Positions 1 through 8,476 of a stretch of DNA of 8,760 nt are shown here, in pieces (position 1 is the stretch's first letter; each line of letters opens with the position of its first letter). The stretch covers positions 1-8,760 of the forward strand of contig JADLAH010000207.1 in the NCBI GenBank assembly GCA_020848315.1, written 5' to 3'. The notes beneath the pieces are model-generated. The model searched no databases. It saw only the letters and a program-made list of their open reading frames with translations, and had not been told where the DNA came from. This DNA comes from Chitinophagales bacterium (GTDB lineage Bacteria; Bacteroidota; Bacteroidia; Chitinophagales; JADIYW01). Position numbers and translations under genes: made by a program.

Positions 1-470
1 ATGCCCACAATCGGCAGCATGATATGCTTTAATACTTCCTTAAAATCTTTTATTACGCCAATCTTTTTAGACAACATTCTGGACGTGTACATGAGCAGCG
101 CGAGTTTGGCAAAATCGGAAGACTGGAAAGTGAATCCAATGCCCGGAATGCGCACCCAACGGCTGGCATCATTAATTCTTACACCAAAGAACATTGTATA
201 GATTAATAAAGGAATAGATATTATCAGCATCATCTGCGCCAGACGGGAAAAATAACGATGGTCGATTCTGTGTACCTGATAGGTGATAAAAAGCCCCATC
301 AACAGCATGAAACTATGACGCAAGAGATAGTACTCCGTATCTTCCTCGTTTTTGTAGGCCAGTGCGCGGGTAGAACTATATACCAACAACAGAGAAATAG
401 CATTTAATGCCAGCACGATGTACCAGATATACTTATCTCCTTTTATATTGTTGTATATACGTCCTAACAT
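1..470 (-). CDS. ftsW: FtsW, septal SEDS peptidoglycan glycosyltransferase (N-terminal part, runs off the window)
   Basis: Polytopic membrane protein of the SEDS family, which polymerises lipid II into glycan strands at the division septum together with FtsI. Only the first 156 codons are present; the frame is open to the left edge with two bases of the next codon. ATG at 470 is chosen because it opens on the usual short cytoplasmic lead and lies 10 bases after the murD stop. Hydrophobic segments are visible at about residues 15-33, 50-64 and 78-95. The SEDS signature follows at 97-122: VRINDASRW, then GFTFQSSDFAKL, which corresponds to the family's N-G-A-x-R-W and Q-P-S-E-x-x-K-L blocks. Here the P and E of QPSE are replaced by S and D. 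No Shine-Dalgarno sequence precedes the start, so translation is probably coupled to murD. RodA is the main alternative; position in the dcw cluster favours FtsW. Confidence 0.93.
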   Translation of the reverse strand, partial: MLGRIYNNIKGDKYIWYIVLALNAISLLLVYSSTRALAYKNEEDTEYYLLRHSFMLLMGLFITYQVHRIDHRYFSRLAQMMLIISIPLLIYTMFFGVRINDASRWVRIPGIGFTFQSSDFAKLALLMYTSRMLSKKIGVIKDFKEVLKHIMLPIVG

Positions 471-480
471 GTCGTTGATA

Positions 481-1821
481 TTACAGGTTTAATACGCAAC
501 GTTTGAATTGCTTGCCTCTGTCTTCGTAGTTTTCGAACAAATCAAAACTTGCACAACATGGGGAGAGCAGCACCACATCGCCTTTCTCTGCGATATTGTA
601 TGCCATCTGCACCGCCTGCTCCATAGAACCTGCATCCACAATATAGCCTACTTCGGATGCGAATGCCTGATGCAATTTCTCATTGTCCTTACCCAGACAG
701 ATGATGGCTTTTACCTTACTGTTCACCAACTCTTTGATTAAGGTATAGTCATTGCCTTTATCCACGCCACCGGCTATGAGTACAGTCGGTTTTATCATGG
801 ACTCCAGTGCATACCACGTAGAATTCACGTTGGTCGCTTTAGAATCATTGATGAAGTCAACATTGCGGATAGTGGCCACAAATTCCAGGCGGTGTTCGAG
901 GTTTTTGAAATCCTCCAGACTTTCCCGGATTTTTTCATTGCGGACGCCCACTAATTTCGCGGAGATAGCTGCCGCCATAGAGTTGTAAGAGTTGTGCATT
1001 CCTTGGATTGAGAGTTCACTAATTGGCATAATAAAGTTGTTTTGATCGAGTTCAATAATGATTTGTTTATTTTCTACGTAAGCGCCTTTGCTTACTTTTT
1101 GATAATAGGAAACCGGCAGTTTCTGTACGGCAGGATTGGCTTTATGGAAATACTCCATCGTGACCTTATCATCCATACAGTAGATAAAATAATCGTCAGC
1201 ATCCTGATTTTTGGTAATGCTGAATTTTGAGTCAATATAGTTTTCAAATTTATAGTCGTAGCGGTCGAGGTGATCTTCGGTGATATTGCAAAGCACCGCG
1301 ATATGAGGCTTGAAAGTGACGCAATTGTCGAGCTGAAAGCTGCTCACTTCAAGTACAAAATATTCCTTATCACCATTGGCTACCTGACGTGCGAAAGAGG
1401 TGCCGATATTACCTCCGAGTCCCACATTCAAACCGGCTTTGTCCAGTAAATGATAGGTGAGCGCGGTGGTCGTGGTCTTGCCGTTAGTACCTGTTATGGC
1501 AATCACTTTCGCTTTGGTGTAACGGAAACCGAATTCGATTTCGGAAATTACCGGAATATTTTTCTCTTTGATTTTTTTGATAATCGGTGCCTTATCCGGA
1601 ATACCGGGACTTTTTATGATGGTTGTCGCAGCGAGGATAATTTCTTCCGAGTGCGTACCTTCTTCGAACGGAATCTGATGCGCTTCCAGTTCGGATTTAT
1701 AGGCATCCTTTATCTTTCCGAAATCAGATACAAATACTTCCATTCCCTGCTTCTGTGCAAGTATGGCCGCGCCCACTCCGCTTTCGCCGCTTCCTAATAT
1801 GACTATTTTTTCTACCGGCAT
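481..1821 (-). CDS. murD: UDP-N-acetylmuramoyl-L-alanine--D-glutamate ligase (MurD)
   Basis: Cytoplasmic Mur ligase that adds D-glutamate to UDP-MurNAc-L-Ala using ATP. The 446 residues match the usual family length. The N-terminal Rossmann-like domain opens with VILGSGESGVGAA (7-19). The central ATPase domain has the P-loop TGTNGKTTT (110-118), LEVSSFQLD (157-165) and NITEDHLDRY (179-188). K199 lies where MurD carries its carbamylated lysine. The C-terminal domain has NDSKATN (325-331) and ends with SPCCASFDLFENYEDRGKQF (420-439), a close match to the family's SPxxASxDxFxxxxxRGxxF motif. ATG at 1821 is four bases after the mraY stop and has no Shine-Dalgarno sequence, which suggests coupled translation. 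All key motifs are present and I see no frameshift. Confidence 0.97.
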   Translation of the reverse strand: MPVEKIVILGSGESGVGAAILAQKQGMEVFVSDFGKIKDAYKSELEAHQIPFEEGTHSEEIILAATTIIKSPGIPDKAPIIKKIKEKNIPVISEIEFGFRYTKAKVIAITGTNGKTTTTALTYHLLDKAGLNVGLGGNIGTSFARQVANGDKEYFVLEVSSFQLDNCVTFKPHIAVLCNITEDHLDRYDYKFENYIDSKFSITKNQDADDYFIYCMDDKVTMEYFHKANPAVQKLPVSYYQKVSKGAYVENKQIIIELDQNNFIMPISELSIQGMHNSYNSMAAAISAKLVGVRNEKIRESLEDFKNLEHRLEFVATIRNVDFINDSKATNVNSTWYALESMIKPTVLIAGGVDKGNDYTLIKELVNSKVKAIICLGKDNEKLHQAFASEVGYIVDAGSMEQAVQMAYNIAEKGDVVLLSPCCASFDLFENYEDRGKQFKRCVLNL

Positions 1822-1825
1822 TTGC

Positions 1826-3127
1826 TTATCTGATTTTGAGGGTTACAAAGGTGATAACGGCCAGCAGGATGCTGATAATCCAGAAGCGCAATACGATTTT
1901 CGCTTCGTGGTAACCGGATTTCTGGTAGTGATGGTGGAGCGGCGACATTTTAAATATTCGTCTTCCTTCGCCGTATTTTTTTCTGGTGTATTTGAAATAA
2001 GCCACCTGTATCATAACGGACAGATTCTCCACGAAGAAGATGCCGCACAATACCGGAATCAACAGTTCTTTTCTAACGATTAAAGCCACTGTAGCTATGA
2101 CACCTCCCAGCATCAGACTGCCTGTATCACCCATAAATACGGTGGCCGGAAAGGAATTATACCACAGGAAACCGATGGTGGCTCCTATCAGTGCGGCACA
2201 CACAATCACCACCTCGCCCGAATTGGGAATATATAATACATTGAGATAGTCGGCCACTTTCACGTTACCCGATACATACGCAAAGATGGCCAGCGTAGTA
2301 AGTACTATCGCGGAAACGCCCGCGGCCAGACCATCAATTCCATCAGTCAGGTTGGCGGCATTGGACACTGCCGTGATAATAAAAATCACAAACGGTATAA
2401 AAAATATCCAGCCCCATTTCTGGTAATCATCCGTGAATGGCTTCAGGAAATAAGAATAGTCGAGCAGATTATTTTTCAGGAATGGAATATTGGTTTTGAG
2501 CGCTTTGGTTTCATGAGAAAGCAATTCATTGCCTTGTCTGATTCCATTGCCCTCGTACATCAGCTTGCCGGAAGCCACCACACGATCCGGATTATCCCAA
2601 TCCACGATGCTGTCCTGCTGCACTTTGTAAATAAATACATTATCAAAGTCGCGGACTTTCACGGATGGATGGAAATACAGCACACAGCCTACTACCAGAC
2701 CGAGTACTACCTGCGCCATGATTTTGAACTTTCCGCGCAATCCTTCTTTATCTTTTTTGAATACCTTGATATAATCATCGAGGAATCCGACTGCACCCAT
2801 CCACAAGGTAGATACGAGCAACAGAATCACATAAACATTATCCAATCTGGCGAATAATAATGTCGGAATGACAATTGCCGCGATGATAATCACACCGCCC
2901 ATAGTGGGAGTTCCTTTCTTCTGCACCTGACCTTCGAGTCCGAGGTCGCGCACGCTTTCGCCGATCTGCATTTTGCGCAGCCATCGGATAACGCGTCGGC
3001 CTATCAACATGGAGATGATGAGCGACAGAATGATAGCCAGCGAGGCTCTGAAAGAGATATACTGAAACAAGCCGGATCCTGAGACACCAAATGTTTCCTG
3101 CAAATATTTAAACAGATAGTACAGCAT
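1826..3127 (-). CDS. mraY: Phospho-N-acetylmuramoyl-pentapeptide transferase (MraY) with enlarged periplasmic loop
   Basis: Integral membrane enzyme that transfers phospho-MurNAc-pentapeptide from UDP to undecaprenyl phosphate, making lipid I. Family motifs in order: GTPTMGG (72-78), FLDDYIK (115-121), [13 protein letters not shown] (256-268), FMGDTGS (331-337) and SPLHHHY (395-401). D117, D118 and D334 sit where the catalytic and Mg-binding aspartates are expected. At 433 residues it is about 70 longer than the E. coli enzyme (360). Most of the excess lies between the fourth membrane helix (ends near 152) and the fifth (starts near 239), a hydrophilic stretch of about 85 residues that should be periplasmic. 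This lengthening fits Bacteroidota MraY as I know the family. The start overlaps the murE stop by one base (TAATG), so the two are probably translationally coupled. No murF lies upstream, unlike the E. coli cluster. Confidence 0.97.
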   Translation of the reverse strand: MLYYLFKYLQETFGVSGSGLFQYISFRASLAIILSLIISMLIGRRVIRWLRKMQIGESVRDLGLEGQVQKKGTPTMGGVIIIAAIVIPTLLFARLDNVYVILLLVSTLWMGAVGFLDDYIKVFKKDKEGLRGKFKIMAQVVLGLVVGCVLYFHPSVKVRDFDNVFIYKVQQDSIVDWDNPDRVVASGKLMYEGNGIRQGNELLSHETKALKTNIPFLKNNLLDYSYFLKPFTDDYQKWGWIFFIPFVIFIITAVSNAANLTDGIDGLAAGVSAIVLTTLAIFAYVSGNVKVADYLNVLYIPNSGEVVIVCAALIGATIGFLWYNSFPATVFMGDTGSLMLGGVIATVALIVRKELLIPVLCGIFFVENLSVMIQVAYFKYTRKKYGEGRRIFKMSPLHHHYQKSGYHEAKIVLRFWIISILLAVITFVTLKIR

Positions 3128-4590
3128 TATTTATTCAGTTCTTTTAGGGTGGCTTGCAAAATTGCTTTATCGTCGAATGGATATTTCACGCCTTTTATTT
3201 CCTGGTATTTTTCATGGCCTTTTCCTGCAAGCAGGATGATGTCGTTGGGTTGCGCGAGATGACAGGCCACTTTAATCGCTTCTTTTCTATCAGACAACAC
3301 CAGCATTTTATTGAAATGATAGGGTGGCACACCTGCTTTCATTTCCTGCAGAATTTCATCCGGTTCTTCGTTGCGCGGATTATCGGAAGTCAGGATAATC
3401 TTATCAGACAGCTCGCTCGCAATCAATCCCATGTCCGGTCGTTTTGCTTTATCGCGGTTGCCGCCGCATCCGACAATCGTAATCACCTGTTCATTGTGCG
3501 TGCGTATTTCATTGATGGTATCCAGTACATTTTTCAGCGCATCGGGCGTATGCGCGTAATCGACGATTCCGATAATTTTACCTGCAGAAATAAAACTGTC
3601 GAAACGGCCTTCCGCACCTTTCAGCGCTGAGATGGCACTCAATGCTTCCTCCTTTTCCATACCCAGCAATACGCAGGTCGCATAGATGGCGAGTAAATTA
3701 TAGGCGTTGAAGCGACCAGTCAGTTGCAGATGCACATCCTTGTCTTCGCATTGCACTACCAGTCCGCTGAATGTATTTTCCAGAATTTTGAACCGGAAAT
3801 CCGCGAGATTTTTGAGGGCGAACGAATATTTTTTCGCGGCAGTATTCTGCAGCATCACCTCTCCTCTTTTGTCGTCAATATTGGTGAGCGCGAATGCAGC
3901 AGCCGGCAGCTGATCAAAGAATTTTTTCTTCGCGTAGATATACTCCTGAAATGTTTTATGATAGTCGAGGTGATCGTGTGTGATATTGGTGAATATCGCA
4001 CCGTCAAATTTCAATCCGAATATTCTGTCCTGATCGGCGGCATGTGAACTCACTTCCATAAAAGCGTGCGTACATCCTTCTTCCACCATTTTGCGTAACA
4101 GTGCATTGATGGCAATCGGATCCGGAGTGGTGTGGGTAGACGGGATTTCCTCCTCATTAATCTTGTTGACAATTGTCGACAGCAGTCCGGATTTATATCC
4201 TTTCTGCACATAAATTCTGTGGAGTAATGTTGCCACAGATGTTTTTCCGTTGGTGCCAGTTACTCCGACCAATGTCAGCTGCTCGGACGGATGGTCAAAG
4301 AAATTGCATGCCATCACCGCGGAAGCGCGACGCACATCCGATACCTGTACATAAGTGACATCCTGCGTTGCAGCTGCTGGTATATTTTCACACACTATTA
4401 CTGCGGCACCCATCTCTATCACTTTGGGAATAAAAGCATGGCCGTCCACAGTACTTCCTTTTACTGCAAAGAAGACATCTCCCGGCTCCACTTTTCTGGA
4501 ATCCAGTTGCAATGCACGCACGGAAATATCCTGACTACCGCTGATGCGGAGTACCTGCACATTGTTCAATATCTCTTTCAGTTGTTTCAT
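3127..4590 (-). CDS. murE: UDP-MurNAc-L-Ala-D-Glu:meso-diaminopimelate ligase (MurE)
   Basis: Cytoplasmic Mur ligase that adds the third stem-peptide residue. The 487 residues match the family. The N-terminal UDP-binding domain has [19 protein letters not shown] (27-45). The ATPase domain has the P-loop TGTNGKTS (111-118), HTTPD (153-157), MEVSSHA (178-184) and HDHLDYH (205-211). K221 in YAKKKFF is the probable carbamylated lysine. The C-terminal domain has VDYAHTPD (343-350), the substrate motif DNPRNEEP (403-410) and GKGHEKYQ (456-463). DNPR, with R406 for the free end of the side chain, marks meso-diaminopimelate enzymes; L-lysine enzymes differ here. The start lies 11 bases after the ftsI stop, with a weak AGGA only three bases before ATG. 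The stop codon shares its last A with the mraY start. Confidence 0.97.
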   Translation of the reverse strand: MKQLKEILNNVQVLRISGSQDISVRALQLDSRKVEPGDVFFAVKGSTVDGHAFIPKVIEMGAAVIVCENIPAAATQDVTYVQVSDVRRASAVMACNFFDHPSEQLTLVGVTGTNGKTSVATLLHRIYVQKGYKSGLLSTIVNKINEEEIPSTHTTPDPIAINALLRKMVEEGCTHAFMEVSSHAADQDRIFGLKFDGAIFTNITHDHLDYHKTFQEYIYAKKKFFDQLPAAAFALTNIDDKRGEVMLQNTAAKKYSFALKNLADFRFKILENTFSGLVVQCEDKDVHLQLTGRFNAYNLLAIYATCVLLGMEKEEALSAISALKGAEGRFDSFISAGKIIGIVDYAHTPDALKNVLDTINEIRTHNEQVITIVGCGGNRDKAKRPDMGLIASELSDKIILTSDNPRNEEPDEILQEMKAGVPPYHFNKMLVLSDRKEAIKVACHLAQPNDIILLAGKGHEKYQEIKGVKYPFDDKAILQATLKELNK

Positions 4591-4601
4591 TTTTCCTGTT
4601 C

Positions 4602-6701
4602 TTAATTCAATACCAATTCTACTTTTCCTGAACCGGGCAACATACTGCCGGGTGCAACAGATTGTGTAATTACCTTTCCCTTGCCATAGAAAGCCACCTT
4701 GAGACCTCTGTTTTCCAGCAGATACAAGGCATCATCCAGCAGCATTCCTTTCACATTCGGCATCACCTGCTCATCCGCATCCTGATTGATATATCTTATC
4801 TTTTTCGGAGCTACCTGCTGCAAAGTCGCGTAGGTCCAGCCTTCCTTAAAATCAAATTTTATTTTAAACCGGTCGTTAATCGCCTTGATAGCATCAACGG
4901 TTCCTTTCACCATCGGCAACAGTTGATTGGTTCTTGCAGAATCCTTATTCACCGCGACATTGGAACTGATATTGGAGGTGATGATTTTATCAGCCATGAT
5001 GCGGAAGATAGGCGCCGACACCGCACCACCTGTGTTGAGCAAACCCTGCGGGCCACCAACTACGACGATGCAGGAATACAGCGGATTGTCTGCCGGAAAA
5101 AAACCGACGAAGGAAGAAAGGTTTTCGTTGGAATAACCCTCTTTGCCTTTACTGATTTTCGCTGTTCCTGTTTTGCCTGCAATTCTGTAATACGGCGACT
5201 TGATACTCTTAGCGGTACCATTCGGATCTTCTGTTACGCGCAGCAGAATTTCCTTTGCCCATGCTGCCGCCTGTGGCGAGCAAATCTTTTGCTGCTGAAT
5301 ATTTTTTCCGTTGTCTCTGATTACTTTTCCGTTGTCCACCACCTGCTGAATCAGATATGGTTTGACGCGCACACCGTTGTTGGCAATGGCATTGTAGAAT
5401 GCCAGAATTTGCAGCGGTGTCAGTTTTACTTCATAACCATGCGCCATCCATGGAAGGGACAGCTGACTCCATTTATCCGGTGTTCTGATGAATGGTGACA
5501 CTTCTCCTTTGAGTTCTATTCCGGTAGGTTTGGTGAGGCCGAACTGTACCAGTTTGTCGTAGTATTTTGATTTGTTGCTGCCATATTTTTCTGTCAGCCA
5601 TTTTGCGATAGCCACGTTGGAAGAAATAGCCAGTGCTTTGCCGGGTGTAAGGAAAGTATATTGGGTATTGTGTCCGTCGTCGGTGAGTCGCTGCGGACCG
5701 AACTGCGCGCTGGCATGGTTGGTGTTGATGGAGTCGTTCGGTGTGATATAGCCGTCATCGAACAGCGCGAGGTAGCCGGCCGTCTTAAATACCGAACCCG
5801 GCTCATTGCTGAGGCCGATGGCGTGGTTGTAAATTTCGGCATATCCGCCGTCTTTCAGTTTTCCGAGATTGGCAATCGCTTTGATAGCACCGGTTTTCAC
5901 TTCCATTAAAATGGCAGAACCGAATTCAGCATCATAAGCGGTGAGTTGTTGCAATAGTGTGGAAGTCGTGATATCCTGCAAACCCAAATCGATGGTAGTG
6001 ATAATATCGTAGCCGTTCTTCGGTTCAATCTGTCCGGCACTTTTGATAGGAATCCATTCGCCGCCAGCGATTTTCTGTTTCAGCATTTTACCTTTCACGC
6101 CGGTGAGCAGAGAGTCTGCCGCTTCTTCCAATCCCACATTGGCAGCATTGGTTCTTTTGAGACCGATAGTACGTTTTGCCAGATAACCGTACGGATTAGT
6201 GCGCTCCTGATGCGTTTCCACAATCAGACCACCTTTGAATTTACCTTCGCGGAACAAAGGCCATTGCTTGATTTTTTTGAGCAAGGTATAATCCGCTTTC
6301 GGCCAAAGCAGGTAGTATCTTTTCTTCTGTTTGCGCGCTGCTTTCAAATCGCGTCTGTAGGCCGACTCAGACTTCTGGTTAAAATTCTTCCACATATAAT
6401 GCGCCAGCGAATCCACATTTCTGTTGAAGATCTCGTCGGTCATGGCGGAAGAACCAAAATCGATATGCAGTTCAAAATAAGGTACTGAAGTCGCCAGCAA
6501 CTTATCATCCGCGGAGTAGATATTGCCGCGCTCGGCAGGGATAGAAAAAACTTTCGTGTTCAGGCTGTCCGCCATCGCTTTCCAGTTGTTTTTCTTATCC
6601 GTCTGAATCATGTATACTTTTCCCAGCACAGCGACACCAAACAGGGCGCAGAAAGCGCCCAGCAGGTATACACGGAATAATATGCTGGTTTTGATATTCA
6701 T
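4602..6701 (-). CDS. ftsI: FtsI-type penicillin-binding protein (class B transpeptidase) with C-terminal PASTA domain
   Basis: Division-specific DD-transpeptidase that crosslinks septal peptidoglycan in the periplasm and partners FtsW. The protein has 699 residues. A short cytoplasmic lead is followed by one membrane anchor (about 9-32). The dimerisation domain begins with PAERGNIYSADDKLLATSVP (55-74). The transpeptidase domain carries all three active-site motifs: SVFK (303-306, nucleophile S303), SSN (360-362) and KTGT (510-513). Residues 647-699, starting MPNVKGMLLDDAL, form a clear PASTA domain; E. coli FtsI lacks this. Residues about 604-644 could be a degenerate copy. The start lies one base after the FtsL-like stop (TGATATG). 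An AAGGAA sits about 16 bases upstream, too far for a normal ribosome binding site, so coupling is likely. Class B rather than bifunctional: I see no glycosyltransferase domain. Confidence 0.95.
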   Translation of the reverse strand: MNIKTSILFRVYLLGAFCALFGVAVLGKVYMIQTDKKNNWKAMADSLNTKVFSIPAERGNIYSADDKLLATSVPYFELHIDFGSSAMTDEIFNRNVDSLAHYMWKNFNQKSESAYRRDLKAARKQKKRYYLLWPKADYTLLKKIKQWPLFREGKFKGGLIVETHQERTNPYGYLAKRTIGLKRTNAANVGLEEAADSLLTGVKGKMLKQKIAGGEWIPIKSAGQIEPKNGYDIITTIDLGLQDITTSTLLQQLTAYDAEFGSAILMEVKTGAIKAIANLGKLKDGGYAEIYNHAIGLSNEPGSVFKTAGYLALFDDGYITPNDSINTNHASAQFGPQRLTDDGHNTQYTFLTPGKALAISSNVAIAKWLTEKYGSNKSKYYDKLVQFGLTKPTGIELKGEVSPFIRTPDKWSQLSLPWMAHGYEVKLTPLQILAFYNAIANNGVRVKPYLIQQVVDNGKVIRDNGKNIQQQKICSPQAAAWAKEILLRVTEDPNGTAKSIKSPYYRIAGKTGTAKISKGKEGYSNENLSSFVGFFPADNPLYSCIVVVGGPQGLLNTGGAVSAPIFRIMADKIITSNISSNVAVNKDSARTNQLLPMVKGTVDAIKAINDRFKIKFDFKEGWTYATLQQVAPKKIRYINQDADEQVMPNVKGMLLDDALYLLENRGLKVAFYGKGKVITQSVAPGSMLPGSGKVELVLN

Positions 6702-6702
6702 A

Positions 6703-7092
6703 TCAGTCTTTGAATGTTCCTTTTTTTACTTCAATTTTTTTCGGTGGTTCCTGAGGTGACTTGATGCCGTAAGGTTCCAGTATTTTCTGCAGTTCAGATT
6801 GTTTGCTTTTCAGGTTCATCTCTGTTTTTACGGAAAGATATTCCCATCTCAGTTCTTTGATGATTTCTTGTTTCTTCGCAATACTTCTATTGAGTCGTAC
6901 TGCCAGGTGTGTATTGAATATCTCGATCACACCTACTAATACCAGCGCCGCCACAAAAATGAAATTGTGCATTACCTGCGCGTAAGTAATAAAATCATCG
7001 ATGCCGAAGACGCGAAGGACGGTTTCCACTATTCTGCGGAAAGCACCTTTTTTCTCAGGGGTTTCGATAGTATTTACTGCTTGTTCGCTCAT
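6703..7092 (-). CDS. ftsL: FtsL-like cell division protein (Bacteroidota type)
   Basis: Small bitopic membrane protein of 129 residues in the ftsL position between rsmH and ftsI. Its layout is that of FtsL: a cytoplasmic N-terminus (1-40), one membrane helix (about 43-60, NFIFVAALVLVGVIEIF), then a charged periplasmic segment rich in K, E, L and Q (about 62-105) likely to form a coiled coil. A lysine- and proline-rich tail follows (KSPQEPPKKIEVKKG). FtsL proteins bridge FtsB/FtsQ-type partners to the FtsW-FtsI synthase; that role is inferred here from topology and synteny, because primary sequence is poorly conserved. The cytoplasmic part is longer than in small FtsL proteins. The ATG overlaps the rsmH stop by one base (TAATG) and no Shine-Dalgarno sequence is visible. 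The symbol is assigned by position and topology. Confidence 0.85.
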   Translation of the reverse strand: MSEQAVNTIETPEKKGAFRRIVETVLRVFGIDDFITYAQVMHNFIFVAALVLVGVIEIFNTHLAVRLNRSIAKKQEIIKELRWEYLSVKTEMNLKSKQSELQKILEPYGIKSPQEPPKKIEVKKGTFKD

Positions 7093-7985
7093 TATATTTT
7101 TTCGGCAATTCTCAGTTTGGCGCTTCGTGCTCTGGTGTTTATTTTTAATTCTTCTGCGGTGGCTTCTATGGGTTTTCTGGTGATTACTTTGAGGTGATGT
7201 TCGTAGTTGCCGTACAAATCTTTCTTCGGTTCACCTTCAAAAACGCCGGCTTTCATGAAGTTTTTGGTCAGCCTGTCTTCGAGTGAATGATAACTCATGA
7301 CCACCAGTCTCCCACCCGGTGCAAGTATTTCCATACTCTGCTGCAAAAACTCCCGGATGGCATTCAGTTCGTCATTCACTTCAATCCGGATAGCCTGAAA
7401 AACCTGCGCGAAATATTTCACTTCTATTCCTTTCGCGACCGACCTGCACACTTCCACGAGTTCACCGGTTGTCTCAATCGGCTGCTGTGCTCTCGCTTCC
7501 ACTATCCTGTGCGCCAGCGTTTTCGCATTGATGACTTCGCCGTAGTAGCCCAGTATATGTTGCAGCTGCTCCGCGGAATAGGTGTTGACCACATCGCGGG
7601 CGCTGATGCCTTCTGATCTGTCCATGCGCATATCCAGCGGCGCGTCAAAACGGGTAGCAAATCCTCGGGACGGTTCATCAATCTGATGAGAAGAAATTCC
7701 AAAGTCCGCGAGTATGCCATTTACCTGTGTGACACCATACAATCTCAGGAAACGCTTGATGTGTCGGTAGTTAGACTGAATCAGCGTGAAACGCTTATCA
7801 TCCGGCACATTTCTTTTAGCGTCCTCATCCACATCAAAGGCGAAGAGTTTGCCTTTGTCGCCGAGGTGCTGAAGAATTTCGCGCGAATGTCCGCCACCGC
7901 CGAAAGTCACATCCACATATATCCCGTTCTGCTGAATCTGTAATCCATCGATGCATTCCTTCAACATAACCGGAACATGATACAT
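7092..7985 (-). CDS. rsmH: 16S rRNA (cytosine(1402)-N(4))-methyltransferase RsmH (MraW)
   Basis: S-adenosylmethionine-dependent enzyme that methylates N4 of C1402 in the decoding centre of 16S rRNA. The 297 residues are close to the E. coli length (313). The opening YHVPVMLKECIDGL (2-15) fits the family start. The SAM-binding fold shows VDVTFGGGGHSREIL (24-38) and AFDVDEDA (49-56). Further family motifs are LADFGISSHQID (92-103), PSRGF (105-109), PLDMRMD (116-122), IRIEVNDEL (209-217), MSYHSLEDR (220-228) and NTRARSAKLR (283-292). ATG at 7985 is supported by a strong AAAGGAG six bases upstream. The gene begins 26 bases after mraZ, and its stop overlaps the FtsL-like start by one base. Confidence 0.97.
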   Translation of the reverse strand: MYHVPVMLKECIDGLQIQQNGIYVDVTFGGGGHSREILQHLGDKGKLFAFDVDEDAKRNVPDDKRFTLIQSNYRHIKRFLRLYGVTQVNGILADFGISSHQIDEPSRGFATRFDAPLDMRMDRSEGISARDVVNTYSAEQLQHILGYYGEVINAKTLAHRIVEARAQQPIETTGELVEVCRSVAKGIEVKYFAQVFQAIRIEVNDELNAIREFLQQSMEILAPGGRLVVMSYHSLEDRLTKNFMKAGVFEGEPKKDLYGNYEHHLKVITRKPIEATAEELKINTRARSAKLRIAEKI

Positions 7986-7991
7986 GAGCTT

Positions 7992-7998
7992 CTCCTTT
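7992..7998 (-). promoter_or_regulatory. Shine-Dalgarno sequence of rsmH
   Basis: AAAGGAG, continuing as GAAG, on the minus strand in the 26-base gap between mraZ and rsmH, six bases before ATG 7985. It suggests rsmH can be initiated independently, unlike the next genes, which look translationally coupled. Confidence 0.75.
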
Positions 7999-8010
7999 AT
8001 TTTAAAAGAA

Positions 8011-8466
8011 CTATTTGTTATTGTTTAATTTCGACCAAACCTCATCCGCCATATCCGCAAAATTGTCCGGCTCCACAATTGTAGCCGCATATGTTTTGCT
8101 ATCCCATATTTCAATCACATCGTGAAAAGCCGTAATCACCACTTCATCGGTGATGCCCACTGTTTCCATCAGTCTTTTCGACAAAAGGATACGGTCATTG
8201 CTATCCATTTCTACCTGAGTGGCGAGCTGATAAAAAGCACGGAGGAAATTCCGTTCGTCGTTACGGAAATAGCTGAAGTTGCTCATTTCCCTGGTTACGC
8301 TATCCCATTGTGATTTCGGGAACAGGCGGAGACATTTTCCCATGCCTTTATTGAGGACGTATTGTGAGCGGGTATCTTCCGGAATTTGCTGCAAAAGATT
8401 GGTCGGCAAGCGCAATCTGCCCTTGCTGTCCACTTTTACCTCATAGTTTCCGGTTAATCCAATCAT
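8011..8466 (-). CDS. mraZ: Transcriptional regulator MraZ
   Basis: DNA-binding protein with two SpoVT-AbrB-like repeats, usually the first gene of the dcw cluster and a regulator of it; family members form ring-shaped oligomers. With ATG at 8466 the product has 151 residues, the normal MraZ length, and begins MIGLTGNYEVKVDSKGRLRLP. The first repeat has the canonical DSKGRLRLP (13-21). In the second, DSNDRILLS (88-96), the usual glycine of D-x-x-G-R is D91. The open frame extends 22 codons further to an ATG at 8532, but that extension resembles nothing in the family. It would also swallow the AAAGGAG and the -7 promoter element, so I reject it. The stop is TAG. It probably binds the GTGG repeats at 8518-8548 to regulate its own operon. 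Confidence 0.95.
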   Translation of the reverse strand: MIGLTGNYEVKVDSKGRLRLPTNLLQQIPEDTRSQYVLNKGMGKCLRLFPKSQWDSVTREMSNFSYFRNDERNFLRAFYQLATQVEMDSNDRILLSKRLMETVGITDEVVITAFHDVIEIWDSKTYAATIVEPDNFADMADEVWSKLNNNK

Positions 8467-8476
8467 AAAGAATTTG

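Noticed and set aside
1245..1252. TAAATTTG on the minus strand inside murD, an exact TAnnTTTG -7 match and possible internal promoter
   Set aside because: With six fixed bases, about two matches per strand are expected by chance in a window this size. No paired -33 element was established and it is deep inside a gene.
3154..3630. Plus-strand reading frame of 158 codons opposite the end of murE
   Set aside because: Antisense shadow of the conserved C-terminal domain of murE, with no domain of its own.
4662..5498. Long plus-strand reading frame of 278 codons opposite the 3' half of ftsI
   Set aside because: It lies wholly antisense to a gene with intact transpeptidase and PASTA motifs. Its product is rich in H, R, C and F with no recognisable domain, and no plus-strand promoter or ribosome binding site was seen. 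Treated as a shadow frame.
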